DNA from: Urbifossiella sp046350095
Lineage (GTDB): Bacteria > Planctomycetota > Planctomycetia > Gemmatales > Gemmataceae
DNA: 64,000 nt
Direction of reading: 5' to 3'
Assembly (NCBI GenBank): GCA_046350095.1
Contig: JAXMBA010000002.1
Location: 2,232,001 to 2,296,000, forward strand
In this document: positions 8,984-16,119 of the stretch, one piece after another
How positions within the stretch are numbered: position 1 is the stretch's first letter
How the letters are laid out: the number at the start of each line of letters is the position of its first letter
The notes under the pieces: generated by a model
The model's input: only the letters and a program-made list of their open reading frames with translations
Told to the model about the DNA's origin: nothing
The model's database searches: none
Translations under genes and position numbers: made by a program

Positions 8984-9057
8984 GTGGGGCACGTTTTTAA
9001 CGTGCCGTGCGTAGGCACCCGTGACGCGTACGGAGGCACGTTGAAATCGTGCCCCAC
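8984..9057. repeat. Imperfect 22-bp inverted repeat element
   Basis: Arms of 22 bases (8984-9006 region and 9036-9057) pair with about four mismatches: GTGGGGCACGTTTTTAACG facing the complement of CGTTGAAATCGTGCCCCAC. A second inner complementarity surrounds the centre. It sits between convergent genes (DUF1801 plus, DUF1552 minus) and looks like a small mobile palindromic element or a bidirectional terminator. Confidence 0.6.
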
Positions 9058-9063
9058 GGTTCG

Positions 9064-10395
9064 CTATCCGAAGATCGAGCCCGTCAGCGTGCCCGTGCTG
9101 TCGGCGAACGACTCCACGTTGATGCCCATCGCCCGCAGGATGCTGAGGTACGCGTTCGACATCCGCGCGTCGGTGCCGCGCCAGTACGTGCCGTGCCGCA
9201 ACCCCATCGCCGTGCCGCCAGCGACCAGTGTCGGCAGGTTGCGCGGGTTGTGCGTCGTGCTAGCGCCGCTGCCGAACAGCACGATCGTGTTGTCCAGCAC
9301 CGGTCCGGTGCGGTCGCGGTACTCCGTCAGCCGGCGGAGGAAGTGCGCCACCTGCTGGCTCAGGAACAGGTCGTACCGCGCGAACGCCAGCTGCCCCGCC
9401 TTGTCGCCGGCGTGCGACAGCGAGTGGTGTGTCTGCGACAGCCCCAGCTTCAGCGGGAACGTGTCGCTGATGCCCATCCCGTCCTCGCGGTTCAGCATGA
9501 ACGCCACCGACCGTGTGATGTCGGCGTCGAACGCCAGCGCGATCAGGTCGAACATGTTGCGATAATACTCGGCCGGCTCGCCCTCGTTGTTCGCGGCCAG
9601 GTTCAGGTGGCTGCTGTCCTGCTTCTTGAGCGGCACGTCGGCCCAGCGCTCGGCGGCGATCAGCCGCGCCTCGACCTCGCTCAGGGACGTGAGGTACTGG
9701 TCCATCCGCTCGCGGTCGGACTGCCCGAGCTGCCGGCCGAGGGCGCGGGCGTTCTCGGCCACCGCGTCCACGAGCTTGATGCGGCGCTGCAACTCCGTGC
9801 GCTGCGCCGCCAGCGAGGCGCGGTCGCCGCGGAACAGGCGGTCGAAGACGCGGCGCGGGTTGTTCTCGGCGGGGATCGGCCGGCCCTCGACGCTGTACGA
9901 GATGGTGCCGGTCCGCGACAGGAAGCCGGTGCCGGCGTCGATCGACAGCACGAGCGACGGCTGCCGGCAGTGTTGGCGGGTGTGCAGCGCGACGACCTGG
10001 TCGAGGCCGACGGAGTTGTAGGTGCCGGGCTTCGGCTCGTGGAGCGGGGCGCCGGTGAGCCACATGTCGGAGCAGACGTGCGGGTCGGCCTTCGGCCCGC
10101 TCGGGTGGTGCAGCCCGCCAAGGAAGCTGAGCTTGTCGCGGAACGGCGCCAGCGGCTCGGTCGACTTGCCGAAGACGAACTTGCCGTCCTTCTCGGCGCG
10201 CGGGAACCAGCTCCACTCGTCGAGGCCGTGCTCGGCCCGCGGCAGCGACATGCCGTTGGCCGTGTAAAGTGCGCAGAACCGCTTCGGCGGCGTCGCCGTG
10301 GCTTCTGCCCCCATCGCGTCGAGGACGGGCAGCGCGAGCGCGGCGCCGCCGGCCCCGCGGAGGAAGGCACGGCGGTCGAGTTTCAGCGCGGGCAT
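9064..10395 (-). CDS. DUF1552 family Tat-exported protein
   Basis: About 443 residues from the ATG at 10395, chosen because it places L-D-R-R-A-F-L-R-G, a twin-arginine signal, at the N-terminus; earlier in-frame starts are possible. The rest fits DUF1552 (HXXSHH-type), with T-H-H-S-L-S-H-A-G-D near residue 340 and N-T-I-V-L-F-G-S-G-A-S-T-T-H-N near the end. These proteins are usually encoded next to a DUF1587/DUF1592/DUF1588/DUF1585 protein with a haem motif, here the gene ending at 10987. The biochemical function is unknown. The usual adjacency is broken by a DMP19-like gene. Confidence 0.85.
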   Translation of the reverse strand: MPALKLDRRAFLRGAGGAALALPVLDAMGAEATATPPKRFCALYTANGMSLPRAEHGLDEWSWFPRAEKDGKFVFGKSTEPLAPFRDKLSFLGGLHHPSGPKADPHVCSDMWLTGAPLHEPKPGTYNSVGLDQVVALHTRQHCRQPSLVLSIDAGTGFLSRTGTISYSVEGRPIPAENNPRRVFDRLFRGDRASLAAQRTELQRRIKLVDAVAENARALGRQLGQSDRERMDQYLTSLSEVEARLIAAERWADVPLKKQDSSHLNLAANNEGEPAEYYRNMFDLIALAFDADITRSVAFMLNREDGMGISDTFPLKLGLSQTHHSLSHAGDKAGQLAFARYDLFLSQQVAHFLRRLTEYRDRTGPVLDNTIVLFGSGASTTHNPRNLPTLVAGGTAMGLRHGTYWRGTDARMSNAYLSILRAMGINVESFADSTGTLTGSIFG

Positions 10396-10476
10396 GGGCG
10401 GGATCTCGTGTGTGCCGAGGATCATTCCGTTCGCGTGGACAAGCCTCTGCTCATTTCGCGGCCGAGCCCAGGGCAT

Positions 10477-10956
10477 TCAAGCCGTGCTTCGGATGGCCTC
10501 ACGGTTCGCATCTACCCAGGCTACAAGGATCTTCTGGAGGTCACCTGCCTCACGAAACCGTTCTGTGATGTCCGTTTCGTCTACCTTCGGGCGGGGAGGA
10601 ATCCGAAACTCCTCCATCAGGGGCTGGAGGTTGGGGAGGTAGTGGACATAGATCGCGACCGCTTCACGGGCCAGTTCAGCGTGAGCCGGACAACCAACCA
10701 TGTCAAGTCCGCGGATGGCTGAGGCGATAAATGGTGAGTAACCGGCGTAGACCCGGAGGTATTGTGTGAAGCCGCCGTTGAACACCTGGGAGTCGAGCCC
10801 GACGACCGCGTGAAACTGTTTGAGCAGATCGGGGAGCGCCTCCCATGCACGTAGTTGATCGACCCCTGCTTCCTCGCCAATCCTGTTCTCAAGGTACGCG
10901 ATGAACGCACGGTACAACTCGAAGTCCGTGAGTCGAAGTACCTCGGTGAGTTCCAT
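10477..10956 (-). CDS. DMP19 / DUF4375-like small protein
   Basis: A 159-residue soluble protein. The block L-D-S-Q-V-F-N-G-G-F-T-Q-Y-L resembles the N-G-G-F-x-Q-(F/Y) core of the DMP19 (DUF4375) family, and it continues with A-H-A-E-L-A-R-E-A. One member of the family is described as a DNA-mimic protein; function here is unknown. Third codon positions contain many A/T bases, unlike the neighbours. The gene is inserted between the DUF1552 and DUF1592 genes, which normally sit side by side, so it is probably an acquired cargo gene. Confidence 0.7.
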   Translation of the reverse strand: MELTEVLRLTDFELYRAFIAYLENRIGEEAGVDQLRAWEALPDLLKQFHAVVGLDSQVFNGGFTQYLRVYAGYSPFIASAIRGLDMVGCPAHAELAREAVAIYVHYLPNLQPLMEEFRIPPRPKVDETDITERFREAGDLQKILVAWVDANREAIRSTA

Positions 10957-10986
10957 GCCGATCTCCGTCGAGCGACGGCCACTCCC

Positions 10987-13932
10987 TCACTTCTCCAAAA
11001 ACGCCGGGCTCGTCACGACGAGCCCAATCATATCACGCATCCGGTAGCCGGTCGGCTTCAGCTTCAGCCCCTCGCGGCGCAGCCAGTCCAGCTCGCTGTA
11101 GCTCAGCGTCCGGCCGACGGCGTAGGTCGCCAGGTGCTTCAGCACGCTGAACGACACCTGATCCGCGCGATCCTCAGCCAAATAACGGCGCAGGTCGGCG
11201 AAGCCCGTCACCACCGTCTTGTCCGGCAGCGTGCTGCGCGTGTCCTTCGCGCCCGCGCGCCACTTCCCGCCGGCGTCGTACTCCTCGAACGGCAGCCCCC
11301 ACGGGTCGATCTTCGCGTGGCAGCCGGCGCACCCCGGGGCGTTGCGGTGTTTTTCCAGCCGCTCGCGCAGCGACAGCTTCTTGGTGTCGTCCTGCAGCGC
11401 CGGCACGTTCGGCGGTGGGTCGTCGGGCGGCTCGGCCACGATGCGGCGCGCCAGCCACGCCCCGCGCTTCACCGGGTTCGGCTCGCGGCCGTCGGACAGG
11501 CCCGCCAGCACCGCCGGCTGCGTCAGCACGCCGCCCAGCTCGCGCCGGCCGTGCTTCACCGGCACGAACTCGAACCCGCTCTCGACTCGGTCGCCCAGTC
11601 CGTAATACCCGGCCACGACCTCGTTCACCAGCACGTAATCGGACGCGATCAGGTCGCGGGCCGGCAGGTTGTGGCGGAACAGGTGCCGCAGGAACTCGGC
11701 CGGCTCGCGACGCAGTTCCGTCCGAGTGTCGCGAGTCAGCAGCGGGAAGCGCCGCCGGTCCGGCTCCAGCACCTGGAACTTGTCGAGCGCCAGCCACTGC
11801 GCCGCGAACTCGTTCACGAACCGCCCGAACCGCGCGTCGGCGACCAGCCGCGCCACCTCGGCGTCGAGCTTGCCACGCAATTCCCCGCTCGCGGCGAGCT
11901 TCAGCGTCGTGTCGTCGGGCGGGCCGTTCCACAGGAAAAACGACAGCTTCGACGCCAGCTCGTACCCGTCGAGCGGCTCGGCGGCGGGTGTCGCGCTCGT
12001 CTCCACCAGGAACAGGAACTGCGGCGACGTGAGCGCCACCAGCAGCGCGTCCTTCACGCTGTCGCGGAACCCGCGGCCGCTGGCGATCGACTTCTCGAAC
12101 ACGCCCACCAGCGTCGCCTCTTCCGCGGCCGTGACCGGCCGGCGGTAGGCGCGGGCGGCGAAGTCGCGGATGAGCTTGCGGCCGTCGGCGTCGGTGAAGA
12201 CGGCCTTGTGCTCGCGCGGCGGCCAGGTCTCGTACAGCGGCCCCTCGAACTCGACCGACTTCACCAGCAGCCGCGGCATGTCGCGGCCGTCGGTGTACTC
12301 GCTCCGCACGCCGATTTCGCGGACGCCCGCCAGGTAGTTGACGTTGTCCTTCTCCACGTCCGGGCTCGGGTAGTTGCGGATCGCCCCCTCGAACACGAAC
12401 CGTGACAGCCCGGTGTCACTGACCGTCTGCGGCACCCCGACCGGCGCCAGGGTGCTGCCGCAGTCGCGGCGGAAGCCGAGGTGAACGCCCACCCGCGGCG
12501 ACCGCGCCTCGAACGCCGCGAACCGCTTCGCCAGCTCGCCCCCCTCGGGCAGCGGCGTGAGCGCCACGCGCTCGACCTTCGCGCCGCCGGTCAGCTTCGC
12601 CTCGACGGCCAGCGGCCCGGCGGGGAGGCGGACCACCACGAACGCCGCCTGCTTCAGCGCCCCCGTGAACTCGCGGCCGCCGAGCGTCAGCGTCAGGTCG
12701 CCGGCCTTGCTGCCGGTCACGTCCACCTGGTAGACGCCGGCCGCGGGGACGGTGAGGCTCCCCTTCGCCTCGCGCAGCACGACCGCCCCCTCGGCCGCCT
12801 TCGCGCCGGGGTCGAGGAGGAGGCCGTCGTCGTACTTCGCGGCGGTGACGGTGACGCGGAAGCGGCCGTGGTCGGGCAGCTCGCGCAGGGCGATGCGGAA
12901 GTTCGCCCGCGGCCCGTAGGTGCTTTCGGCCCCGAACACCTCGGAGCTCGGAATCGCCGGCCGCAGCAGGAGCCCCTGCGGGACGGCGTCGTAGGCGTGG
13001 CCCTTCGGGTAGCCGCGGGTGCCGCGCATGCACGCGAACACGGCGTGGTAGATGCTGTCATAATCGCGCCAGCCGCGGACCGTGTCGTTCCCCTGATACC
13101 CCTCGATGAAGCGGTATTTCGTCCGCATCCGGAACGGCGTGTACGCGAACCCCTTGTCCGGCGCCAGCTCCGTCACCGTCCAGTCGCTGTTGTTGAGGAG
13201 CAGACTGTCGGCGCCGAGGACGAGGTTGTCCTTGATGGGGGCGGGGTTGGCGCCGCGCCCCAGATCGACGCGGAAGGTCTGGATGGTCGGCTTCGCGGCC
13301 GGGTCCACGACGCAGCGGTCGAGCGCGGCCTCGGCGACCTCGAAGTACGCCTCCAGCAGCAGGGGCGACAGCTGGAGCGTGTCCTTGTTGTTGACGAACC
13401 CGTCCTTCGAGACGGCGTCGGGCGGGAGGCGGTCGGCGAGTTCGTCGTCGAGGCGGAGGAGTTCGCGGAGGGTGTTGCGGTACTGCGCGACGGTGAGCCG
13501 GCGGGTGAGGCCGTTCTTCGGCCCCGGCCGGGCACGGGCGGCAGCGAGCGATTTTGCCATCCAGTCGGCGGCGCGCTTCCGCTCGTCAGGGGTCGGCTGC
13601 GCGGCCCCCTCCGGCGGCATGGTGCCGTCGGCGAGCTGCTTCGCGACGTGCTCCCACAGCTTGAAGTGCGCTTCGCCGGGAGTCGCCGCGAGGTTGTCGA
13701 GGCGGACGCCGGACTCGGCCTTGCCGTCCTTGTGGCAGCGGACGCAGTAGCGGGCGAGGACCGGCTTCACGTCGCGGTCGAAGCCGGGGTCGGCAGGCGG
13801 GGCGTCGTCGGCGCTGCCGCTAGGGGCGACGGCCCACGCCAGCGCGAGGAGCGCGGCCCAGGAGCCGGGTCGGCGGAGGGGCAGGAGGACGGACGGCAGC
13901 GCCAAGGGTCGATCCAGTGCGGAGCGGGCCAC
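10987..13932 (-). CDS. DUF1587/DUF1592/DUF1588/DUF1585 protein with c-type haem motif
   Basis: About 981 residues from a GTG at 13932. A TTG at 13905 is also possible; both put a signal peptide ending A-P-S-G-S-A at the N-terminus. Next comes a cytochrome c-like segment, R-Y-C-V-R-C-H-K-D-G, with the axial Met likely in G-T-M-P-P-E-G. It is followed by DUF1587 (R-R-L-T-V-A-Q-Y-R-N-T-L-R-E-L), a beta-rich insert, DUF1592 (F-A-A-R-A-Y-R-R-P-V), DUF1588 (N-P-V-K-R-G-A-W and G-C-A-G-C-H-A-K-I-D-P-W-G) and DUF1585 at the C-terminus. This domain set is characteristic of planctomycetes. It is exported and partner to the DUF1552 protein; substrate unknown. Confidence 0.85.
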   Translation of the reverse strand: MARSALDRPLALPSVLLPLRRPGSWAALLALAWAVAPSGSADDAPPADPGFDRDVKPVLARYCVRCHKDGKAESGVRLDNLAATPGEAHFKLWEHVAKQLADGTMPPEGAAQPTPDERKRAADWMAKSLAAARARPGPKNGLTRRLTVAQYRNTLRELLRLDDELADRLPPDAVSKDGFVNNKDTLQLSPLLLEAYFEVAEAALDRCVVDPAAKPTIQTFRVDLGRGANPAPIKDNLVLGADSLLLNNSDWTVTELAPDKGFAYTPFRMRTKYRFIEGYQGNDTVRGWRDYDSIYHAVFACMRGTRGYPKGHAYDAVPQGLLLRPAIPSSEVFGAESTYGPRANFRIALRELPDHGRFRVTVTAAKYDDGLLLDPGAKAAEGAVVLREAKGSLTVPAAGVYQVDVTGSKAGDLTLTLGGREFTGALKQAAFVVVRLPAGPLAVEAKLTGGAKVERVALTPLPEGGELAKRFAAFEARSPRVGVHLGFRRDCGSTLAPVGVPQTVSDTGLSRFVFEGAIRNYPSPDVEKDNVNYLAGVREIGVRSEYTDGRDMPRLLVKSVEFEGPLYETWPPREHKAVFTDADGRKLIRDFAARAYRRPVTAAEEATLVGVFEKSIASGRGFRDSVKDALLVALTSPQFLFLVETSATPAAEPLDGYELASKLSFFLWNGPPDDTTLKLAASGELRGKLDAEVARLVADARFGRFVNEFAAQWLALDKFQVLEPDRRRFPLLTRDTRTELRREPAEFLRHLFRHNLPARDLIASDYVLVNEVVAGYYGLGDRVESGFEFVPVKHGRRELGGVLTQPAVLAGLSDGREPNPVKRGAWLARRIVAEPPDDPPPNVPALQDDTKKLSLRERLEKHRNAPGCAGCHAKIDPWGLPFEEYDAGGKWRAGAKDTRSTLPDKTVVTGFADLRRYLAEDRADQVSFSVLKHLATYAVGRTLSYSELDWLRREGLKLKPTGYRMRDMIGLVVTSPAFLEK

Positions 13933-14059
13933 CGGCCCGGCGGGTGAGATGAGTTTATCACGGACGGGCGGGGCGGGGCCAGCGGGTCTTTGCTCGGGAT
14001 TTGGCTTGATCGTCGCGGACGCTGCGGTGAAGATCGAGACAGCTTGCCGAGGCTGTGAA

Positions 14060-14482
14060 ATGCTCTGCTTCGTATGCCATACCAACCGGCCTCGCAGGGG
14101 CGCCAACGGCATGTACCTGGAAGACTTGATGCTGCAGCACGATTGCGCTGCCATCTGGGAACATCCTGCGAATGTTCCTCACCGCACTGCCTGGCTGTCG
14201 GAGATGCAGCGTGTGACTGCTGGGGATCTGGTTTTCATGTTCGCCAATCAACGATCTGGTCACCCTGGAATTATCGCGGTCGGCAAGGCCAAAGGGCCGT
14301 GTTCTCAGGTAGCCCCCATGCAACTTCGTCCAGCGTGGTACGGAACAGAGTGGGTTGTTCCCGTCGAGTGGCAGACTCCCTGGAGCACGAGCAATCCCTG
14401 TCCCTTTACAGCTAGATACGCATCCTTCTACGAGTGTGACTCGACACAAACCGGAGTGATTCGCGGGCACTTCAACATGTAG
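14060..14482 (+). CDS. Hypothetical EVE/PUA-like small protein
   Basis: About 140 residues from the ATG at 14060; other in-frame starts exist on both sides. The central block G-D-L-V-F-M-F-A-N-Q followed by G-I-I-A-V-G-K-A-K-G resembles the EVE/PUA-like fold that binds modified bases. W-E-H-P-A-N sits just before it and a Y-x-x-F-Y block follows. Resemblance is by eye and short. Base composition is clearly lower in GC than the flanking genes, which suggests recent transfer. No partner gene of a defence system is visible beside it. Confidence 0.5.
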   Translation: MLCFVCHTNRPRRGANGMYLEDLMLQHDCAAIWEHPANVPHRTAWLSEMQRVTAGDLVFMFANQRSGHPGIIAVGKAKGPCSQVAPMQLRPAWYGTEWVVPVEWQTPWSTSNPCPFTARYASFYECDSTQTGVIRGHFNM

Positions 14483-14535
14483 CGATCTGACATGCTGCTA
14501 CCCTGATCCCTAAATGCGACCCGCGAGGAGCCGCC

Positions 14536-14835
14536 ATGCCCAAGCAGCAGACGCCCAAGCCAACACCGCTAGACGAAGCACAGGTTCGAGGCGCGCTCGG
14601 GAAGATGCATGATGCAATGGATGCATTCCAAGACGCGCGATACGAGTTTGCCAAACTGATCTTCGACGCCGGCTACCAGGACAAGGCCGCGTTCGCTGAA
14701 GCGATCGAGTCGATCGACGGGTTGGTGAGGGAAGCGAATGAGGGCCGGACTGCAATCAACTTCGGAGAACGGAGTGTGGTTGATCTGTTCCGGTGGTTCA
14801 GAAACCCTGTGGTCCAACACCGGCGGCGGAAGTAA
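14536..14835 (+). CDS. Hypothetical 99-aa protein
   Basis: Unrecognised. A strong ribosome-binding site (GAGGAG, five bases before ATG) supports the start. The protein is mostly helical and charged, with a basic C-terminus (H-R-R-R-K), no signal peptide and no membrane segment. Like the gene before it, it is lower in GC than its surroundings. The two may be one acquired cassette. Confidence 0.55.
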   Translation: MPKQQTPKPTPLDEAQVRGALGKMHDAMDAFQDARYEFAKLIFDAGYQDKAAFAEAIESIDGLVREANEGRTAINFGERSVVDLFRWFRNPVVQHRRRK

Positions 14836-14907
14836 CTACTTTCCCCTCGTTCCCCTCGTACCATGGTGGAACGAGGGAAGGTCGCCGTTTCGCCGCCGGC
14901 TCGGGTC

Positions 14908-14980
14908 TTGAGCCCGGAGGGCGACGGCGTCTAGCCCCGGGTTGCACCCGGGGCTAGACGCCGTCGCCCTCCGGGCTCAA
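14908..14980. repeat. Perfect 34-bp inverted repeat with 5-nt loop
   Basis: Left arm 14908-14941 and right arm 14947-14980 are exact reverse complements over 34 bases, with loop TTGCA. The arms begin TTGAGCCCGGAGGGCGACGG on each strand. Such exact pairing indicates either selection or recent insertion of a palindromic element (REP/MITE-like). Confidence 0.8.
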
Positions 14981-15017
14981 TCGTTCGGCCGGCATGACAG
15001 CACCGGTCGGATCGGCC

Positions 15018-15046
15018 TTGACTACTGAACGTCCGTTCCGTATAGT
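15018..15046 (+). promoter_or_regulatory. Near-consensus sigma-70 promoter
   Basis: TTGACT at 15018-15023 and TATAGT at 15041-15046 are separated by exactly 17 bases. No protein gene follows on this strand within 1 kb, so it probably drives a non-coding RNA starting near 15053. Confidence 0.65.
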
Positions 15047-15052
15047 GCGGTT

Positions 15053-15350
15053 GAGGTGCCCGGTGTGGACCTGCCCCCGCTCACGTGGCCCGAGACCACG
15101 GCAGCGTTAATGGGGCGGCAACACACCCGGCCCGTGAGTCCCCAACCGCGGCCGCGCGGTCTGTCCCCGTCATGGGGCGCCGGGGGGAGCTGGTCGTCCG
15201 GGCGACCGGCAGCAGGTGCAAAACCTGTAATCCCCACGGCCGACAGGCACGGCCCGGCGGGCGCGATGCGCCGGAATCCGACACCTCCGCCCCGGCGGCC
15301 GCCGGTCGCGCTTCACCGCGCGGCCGACGGCCGCCGGTTGGCGTTCCTCG
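15053..15350 (+). ncRNA. Putative structured non-coding RNA of unknown class
   Basis: It starts about seven bases after the -10 box of the promoter at 15018-15046; the 3' end is not defined. Short hairpins are visible, for example CGTGG/CCACG, CCCCgtcatGGGG, GGTCG/CGACC and CAGGTgcaaaACCTG. I checked by eye for hallmarks of tmRNA, RNase P RNA, SRP RNA and cobalamin or TPP riboswitches and did not find them. The call rests on the promoter and the lack of coding potential. Confidence 0.35.
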
Positions 15351-15355
15351 CCGCA

Positions 15356-15976
15356 TCAGGGCGTCACGTCGGGGGTGAGGAGCCCTTCGAATTCGAGCCG
15401 GAGGCGGCGCAGCAGCCGCGACTTGGCCTGGTACACGACGGCCGCCGTCACCCCCAGCTCGGCCGCCACCTCGGCCGCCGGGCGGCCCTCGACGGCGGTC
15501 GCCCAGAACGCCCGGAACGTCGCCGGCTCCACGTCCCCGCGGAGCAGTTCCAGCGCCCGCCGCATCACGCCGGCGGTGCCCGTCGCGGGGTCGGCGAGGG
15601 AGTCGTCGGGCTCGGCCTCGGGCAGATCGGCCCACCGGTCGCGGGCGGTACTGCCACCCTCGGCCAGCGGGCGGACCGCCTGCCGGCGGTGGTGGTCGGC
15701 GAGCTTGCTCCGGGTCACCGTGTACAGCCACCCGCGGAACGTGGCCCCCGGGCCAGCGGCGTCGAACCGGGGGACGGCAATGGCGACGGCGGCCCATACG
15801 TCCTGCATCACGTCGGCCGCGTCCTCGGCCGGCAGCCCGGTGCGGCGGCACCAGCCGAACACGAGCGGGCTGTACAGGTGAACGAGCCGCTCCCACGCCC
15901 CCGCGTCGGCGGTGCGGAGCCGGGCCAGCAGCGTCGGCGACGTGCCCCCGGACGAGGGCGGCGGAATCGGGTCCAC
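15356..15976 (-). CDS. ECF-type RNA polymerase sigma factor
   Basis: A 206-residue sigma-70 family protein with a GTG start. Region 2 reads L-Y-S-P-L-V-F-G-W-C-R-R ... E-D-A-A-D-V-M-Q-D-V-W and F-R-G-W-L-Y-T-V-T-R-S-K-L-A-D-H-H-R-R. Region 4 reads G-R-P-A-A-E-V-A-A-E-L-G-V-T-A-A-V-V-Y-Q-A-K-S-R-L-L-R-R-L. It is transcribed divergently from the kinase/FGE fusion at 16120, whose N-terminus carries a zinc-finger anti-sigma-like motif. The pair may form a signalling module. Confidence 0.88.
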   Translation of the reverse strand: MDPIPPPSSGGTSPTLLARLRTADAGAWERLVHLYSPLVFGWCRRTGLPAEDAADVMQDVWAAVAIAVPRFDAAGPGATFRGWLYTVTRSKLADHHRRQAVRPLAEGGSTARDRWADLPEAEPDDSLADPATGTAGVMRRALELLRGDVEPATFRAFWATAVEGRPAAEVAAELGVTAAVVYQAKSRLLRRLRLEFEGLLTPDVTP

Positions 15977-16119
15977 GCCGGCACGATACCCCGCCGCGGC
16001 CGGCCGTTCCAGCCCGGCACGGCCCGCGGGCTTGCGTCCGCCCGGGCCGGCGACGACGATTCGTGTCAGACCCCGGCGTTGTACCCGGGTGACGCCCTGC
16101 CCCGGCCCGCGGCCCCGCC

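Larger units (their letters stand above)
14836..15355. other. Intergenic region with palindrome and putative ncRNA
   Basis: About 520 bases without a convincing protein gene. It holds a 34-bp perfect palindrome (14908-14980), a near-consensus promoter on the plus strand (15018-15046), and then about 300 bases with several short GC-rich hairpins. The sigma-factor gene ends at its right edge in the opposite direction. Confidence 0.7.

Noticed and set aside
9049..10722. Plus-strand 557-codon frame opposite the DUF1552 gene
   Set aside because: His/Arg/Val-rich shadow product; the minus strand has a Tat signal and family motifs.
15180..15250. tRNA-like fold around CAGGTGCAAAACCTG
   Set aside because: No T-loop TTCGA motif and no acceptor stem; only isolated hairpins.
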